64,000 nt of DNA from Hippasteria phrygiana (Eukaryota > Echinodermata > Asteroidea > Valvatida > Goniasteridae), in NCBI GenBank assembly GCA_037893225.1, contig JAZGUH010000004.1:434001-498000 (forward strand). The letters are read 5' to 3'. The position numbers and the translations under genes are program-made. The notes beneath the pieces are model-generated. The model was not told the DNA's origin. It did no database searches and was given only the letters and a program-made list of their open reading frames with translations. Shown in pieces: positions 60,170 through 64,000 of the stretch. Each line of letters starts with the position of its first letter. Position 1 is the first letter of the stretch.

Positions 60170-60509
60170 GAAACGGCGCTCGTTTTCAACCGTCGGGCGG
60201 ATGATAGCCTTTTAGTCAAGGCGCGCGTGGCTATGTGACGCGCCCGAAATGCCAGCATGTACGGGGCACGCCATTCGTCCGGGTAGCCACGCGCTCCTTG
60301 ACTAAAGGCTACAGGGCAATTTTCCAACGATTTCCAGCTGGAAATCATTGGAAAACGATATAAATTTGTACTTTTCTTGACAACGACAGCACACCTGGTG
60401 CCATCATTTCACAGGATGATTGAGACTACTATAAACTTACAGTCTAGTAAGGTATTATTCGTAATAATTCAGTAAAACAATTGAGGATTACCAATCGTGT
60501 ACACCACCT
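60170..60509 (-). mobile_element. Family M MITE, one end truncated
   Basis: Begins ACGGCGCTCGTTTTCAACCG, holds the palindrome (about 60209-60310), TTTCCAGCTGGAAATCATTG, CATTTCACAGGATGATTGAG, and ends TACCAATCGTGTACACCACC before TTAA 60510-60513. Confidence 0.75.
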
Positions 60510-60513
60510 TTAA

Positions 60514-61158
60514 GTGTGTGACTGAGGAGCCCCCTATTAACTCCATCCGGGTTAAGCTGGCCGGAGAGCCCTCCTAGTCCATCCATTGTCCCCTGGACAG
60601 TACCTGATGAATCTTTAAAGGCTTTTCCTCTCACTGAGATGAACTCCCATTATCCCTTCTACTGTCGGATGAAAAATGGGCAGGACTGGTTGAAACACAC
60701 CAATAAATAATGCAGCTGAGTTTTTGATGTGGTAGGTTGTGGCTTAGAAAATCAGCCGCAAGCGCTCGAGCGTGGGGTGAGTGTATGCAAGCACGTAGCA
60801 GGGAGCTTACATTTCAAGAAGAATGAAACTGTTAGTGGCAGAACAGGGTGGTAAACATGTTGCAATCACAAATATATGTGAGAGTTTACAGAGTGGAACA
60901 ATCGGTCTGGAATTTCTGCAAATGTTTCGACCATTTAAAATGTCCGTTTCAGTACAACATCCTTCACAGCAGAGCGAGAGCTTTGAACAAAGTCACAGAA
61001 GAAGGAATTTTGACCAATTCTGCAGCAGCGAACAAAACAGCACATTCACGACCCCCATCACTATGGTAATGGTTACAAACTCTATACAAAGGTGTTGCAC
61101 ATGATCTAAGAATAAGCACTTGGCACTCTTATAAACTTCAGCAATGTAAAACACAGAT
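60514..61158. other. Unassigned spacer
   Basis: No gene or repeat recognised. Two overlapping plus frames at 60823-61104 have no domain. Confidence 0.45.
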
Positions 61159-61474
61159 TTAACCCTAACCCTGCCAAACCAGCACAGTGCATCTTTTCTG
61201 ACAGCTCCACTTTGCTGCACTCTCCACACAAGCCAATGTGACAAAGTATGCAATCTAATGAGTGGGTTAGGCTATACGAGAGAGGACTTGGGACAATGGG
61301 GGATTAGGGATAACAATGACACCGAGGACTTGGGCCGAGTCCTCCGGAGAATTTCGTGTACAAACAAAGGGAACAAAAGAAGGGTTCCATTCATGGTCCT
61401 CAGTAGTATAGGAAAACGCACATGGGTGTGTCTGGCAGGGTTCTAGTCAAAATGCCCTGGAGGGTTAGGGTTAA
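61159..61474 (+). mobile_element. MITE with telomere-like ends, copy 2, carrying a ~165-bp insertion
   Basis: TTAA at 61159-61162 then CCCTAACCCTGCCAAACC; right end CCCTGGAGGGTTAGGGTTAA (TTAA 61471-61474). Collinear with 39708-39856 except for extra sequence at about 61260-61425, which contains GAGGACTTGGG twice. The ends resemble two telomere hexamers (CCCTAA). Confidence 0.7.
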
Positions 61475-61633
61475 TTAATGGTTAATTCTGGATTTGGGTC
61501 AATGAATTTTAACACAAATATTCATCCCTGAAAAAAAACAATTCACCATCCTTCCGAACTGTCCTAACACCATCCTTGTAACTGCTCCCTAGGTAATAAT
61601 TCTGTACACGTGTAGCCCTAATGTACACACACC

Positions 61634-61774
61634 AGCAAAATTGCCACCAGGCCGGATGACGTCTATACAGGCCATTTTCTGCATTTTCAATCCATTGTTG
61701 GATTATTGTGTATGTTACGCTTGGCTGCACAAACCTCATGTCCTCTTGTGTCGCCTCACTATGAGTAAGGGGTC
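61634..61774 (+). mobile_element. Family N MITE, left-truncated
   Basis: GCCACCAGGCCGGATGACGT, TTCAATCCATTGTTGGATTA, TACGCTTGGCTGCACAAACC and a degraded right end GAGTAAGGGGTCAA. Confidence 0.65.
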
Positions 61775-63264
61775 AAATGCATATGAAACAGAACTCCATG
61801 AAAAAATATGTATTTTGCTTCCCACAAGCCACTGAGTAAGTGCTGACATACACTATTTGTGGCTTTAACTTCACCGGTGCCCCTGGAAAATGTATGTAGG
61901 CAAAGTGTGAAAACCGGTTTCGCACCTCCTGCCTGATTAATGCGCATGGGGCTGGTCCCCCGACACCACTTATCATGGGCAAGAACAGCACAAAAAGGTG
62001 AGTGACCGGTTGGCCATATATCTCTCCCCAGACTCGCAAGGCAGAGATGGGGGCCCACAAAAAACATACTATTCAAACCACTTCTTTCTTTCTCCAATCT
62101 CCATCTATTTGGCCGAGTGCATTTCCTTTTGTGATTGACTCTCTTCTCCAACCCCTTCAACACAAAGCATGCAGAATGGTCTTAACATTAGGAGACTGGT
62201 TTTCCCATTTTTTTTTTATTTCCTGCCCCACCAAGTTGAAATTGTCAACAGTTGAGTCATTCTCGGTTGGCCGTTGCACAATGGCCTGCGTTGATACCCG
62301 CTGAAAGGAACTCCGTCAACAAGGGAGGGATATTCCTGAAATTTAATTAAATTTGAGTGCTGTGGTGAAATGAAGAACGGCTCAAAAAGTCCTTTGGACT
62401 ACAAAAGTTCATGCTGTTATGGGGGAGGGCACAATATAACTCTGATTTATGGGTCACCTCTGATTTTAAATCTCTCCAACAAAGCTTACCAGGAATGCTT
62501 TAAAATCACGGACCCATTACAGACAAATTGCCTATTTCTCAAACAAAACTGTCCATTCTGTTGAATTATAAAAGGCCACTTGACACAGGACCATAATTAG
62601 TTGACCTGTGAGTAAATGGCTGAGCTCACTCAGTCTGTTAATGACTTGCATGCATTTCCCAATTTTCATCCAAGTTTGTTGGATTCTTGAAAGCTTTCTG
62701 TCACTTCAAGTCATGGCATACTGCTTGGTATACTATAATGAACCACACGATTTGTTTAAACTACAACTTTTTATCCGACGGAATTATATCAATATGAGAG
62801 CGAGTTCTTCCTCAGTGATTGGTTCTGAAGCAGGGGGGGGGGGGGGGGGGGGGGGGGTGGCCTTTTTGGTCAGAGACTCTGCTTGATTCATCAATTGAGT
62901 CTGCTCGGAGCATTCAGGCATGTGGTTTGGACTTCTGCCAGAGTAACCATTGTGTAAAGCCTTGCTTATATCCCACAAGCCAGGACTCTCAGAGTAATTA
63001 TTGCGGTACCTGCATGAGGTAACTTAGCAGGGGCCATGGGGCTGAGATGGTAACTGTGTCTTCTTATGCTCGATTCCGGGCACTGGGTTGGGAAGGAATG
63101 GTCCAAGGCACTGGGTTGGGAAGGAATGGTCCAAGGCACCTTGTTTTATAATGTGGATGTGTACATGTACAAATGTACATGTGCTCAAGGGAGATGGCTC
63201 CAGGAGTGATTATAATCATGTCAATCAGGGGTAATAATATCTTAGGAAATACTCTAATGCTTAA
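61775..63264. other. Unassigned spacer with G25 run and 28-bp duplication
   Basis: G25 at 62833-62857. A 28-bp unit (CACTGGGTTGGGAAGGAATG...) is repeated exactly at 63081-63108 and 63109-63136. CAGGGGTAATAAT at about 63227 matches the SINE tail word. No gene. Confidence 0.5.
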
Positions 63265-63666
63265 AGGTATACAACATTTGCAAACATGGAAAAACTAAAC
63301 TTGAATACTAAACTTGATTGCAAGTAAATAATAGTCTCAAGCATCCTGTGAAATAATGGCACCTGGTGTACTGTCATTTTCAAGAAAAGTGGAATTTTTG
63401 TATCAGTTTTCAGCGCTGGACGGCTGACCATCGCTGGAAGAACTGTTCCCAATCTGATAATTCCCCCATGTCTATAAATTGCTCCGTTTTGTCTGAAGTA
63501 GGGTCAGGGAACCAGACTACAAGAACAGCACCCCCCCCCCCCCCCCATTTTATGTTTTCCAACACAAAACTTTAAACAGGTCAGTGTTACAGTATAACCC
63601 CCAATCCATTCATTTCTGCAAATTACAGCACAAGCTGTAGCAAATGTTGTACATTGTATACTGCCT
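63265..63666 (+). mobile_element. Family M MITE, subfamily B, complete copy
   Basis: Flanked by TTAA 63261-63264 and 63667-63670. Starts AGGTATACAACATTTGCAAA and ends CAAATGTTGTACATTGTATA then CTGCCT. It lacks the GC-rich palindrome of the main subfamily; the centre has CGCTGGACGGCTGACCATCG. C16 at 63531-63546. Confidence 0.75.
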
Positions 63667-63670
63667 TTAA

Positions 63671-64000
63671 GTTAAGATACGGGGAAGATCGCAGCCCAAT
63701 ACAAATTCTGGCATTTCATCTGTTGTAATATAAATGGAAAGGTACACTTTTAGAACTAAATCAAACGTCTTGTTTGGCCAAGGTGTAGTGCTGTCTGGTT
63801 CGTGCTTGATCACCACCAGAAAAATGCACCTGTGTCAATATATGTACGGCAAACCTGATCAAGCAATCATCCCAAAGCACATAATGTTGGAGAGGAAAAG
63901 CTGTTCACTTGTTCCTAAACAGGCTGGTGATGCGATAAACCCACAGACAAACAATGCATGTGGGTTTAACTGAGTAATGGTGACAACAATAATCAAGTTA
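63671..64000. other. Unassigned end of window
   Basis: The plus-strand frame 63734-63973 has no recognised domain; nothing else seen. Confidence 0.45.

Overview
The window reads as non-coding nuclear DNA of an animal. It is AT-rich and eukaryotic in style: no long conserved open reading frame, no operon structure, many short interspersed repeats, tRNA-derived SINEs, non-LTR retrotransposon debris, non-autonomous DNA transposons, long G or C homopolymers and a pentamer satellite. The mixture (CR1/L2-like LINE tails, conserved-core SINEs, RecQ-like helicase debris, many TTAA-flanked elements, scattered TACATGTA palindromes) best suits a marine invertebrate, perhaps an echinoderm or other non-vertebrate deuterostome. 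The species assignment is inference and I could not test it. I found no convincing host exon; open frames of 60-170 codons are what such sequence gives by chance or lie in repeats.

Layout. 0.3-3.8 kb: abutting and nested TTAA-flanked elements plus a 1.2-kb element with ACCCGGGTAA-rich ends. 6-8.5 kb: an AGCAAGTTCG element, another TTAA element and a 757-bp pentamer satellite. 11.8-12.8 kb: a 1,020-bp element with perfect 20-bp inverted ends, a TA duplication and two facing arrays of an ATTGAATG-type motif. 14-17.8 kb: a SINE, a hAT-like element, a strong hairpin and a 725-bp inverted-end element. 21-23.4 kb: a RecQ-like helicase remnant cut off by a 5'-truncated LINE. 26-43.7 kb: SINEs, three hAT-like or TTAA families, LINE 3' ends, and a 1,641-bp Harbinger-like element inserted in a SINE. 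46.8-54.5 kb: two closely related ~560-bp elements with perfect 9-bp target duplications, one nested in a TTAA element that itself sits in a TGACCT-rich repeat. 56.9-63.7 kb: more copies of the same families.

The window's content is therefore a transposon community rather than a set of cooperating genes. Its most informative parts are insertion boundaries (TTAA, TA, TAA, ATTA, 8-bp and 9-bp duplications), the nesting order, and a GC-rich palindromic core shared by two families that have different target-duplication types. Element ends below were read by eye by comparing copies within the window; family names rest on target-duplication length and terminal bases, not on a database search.
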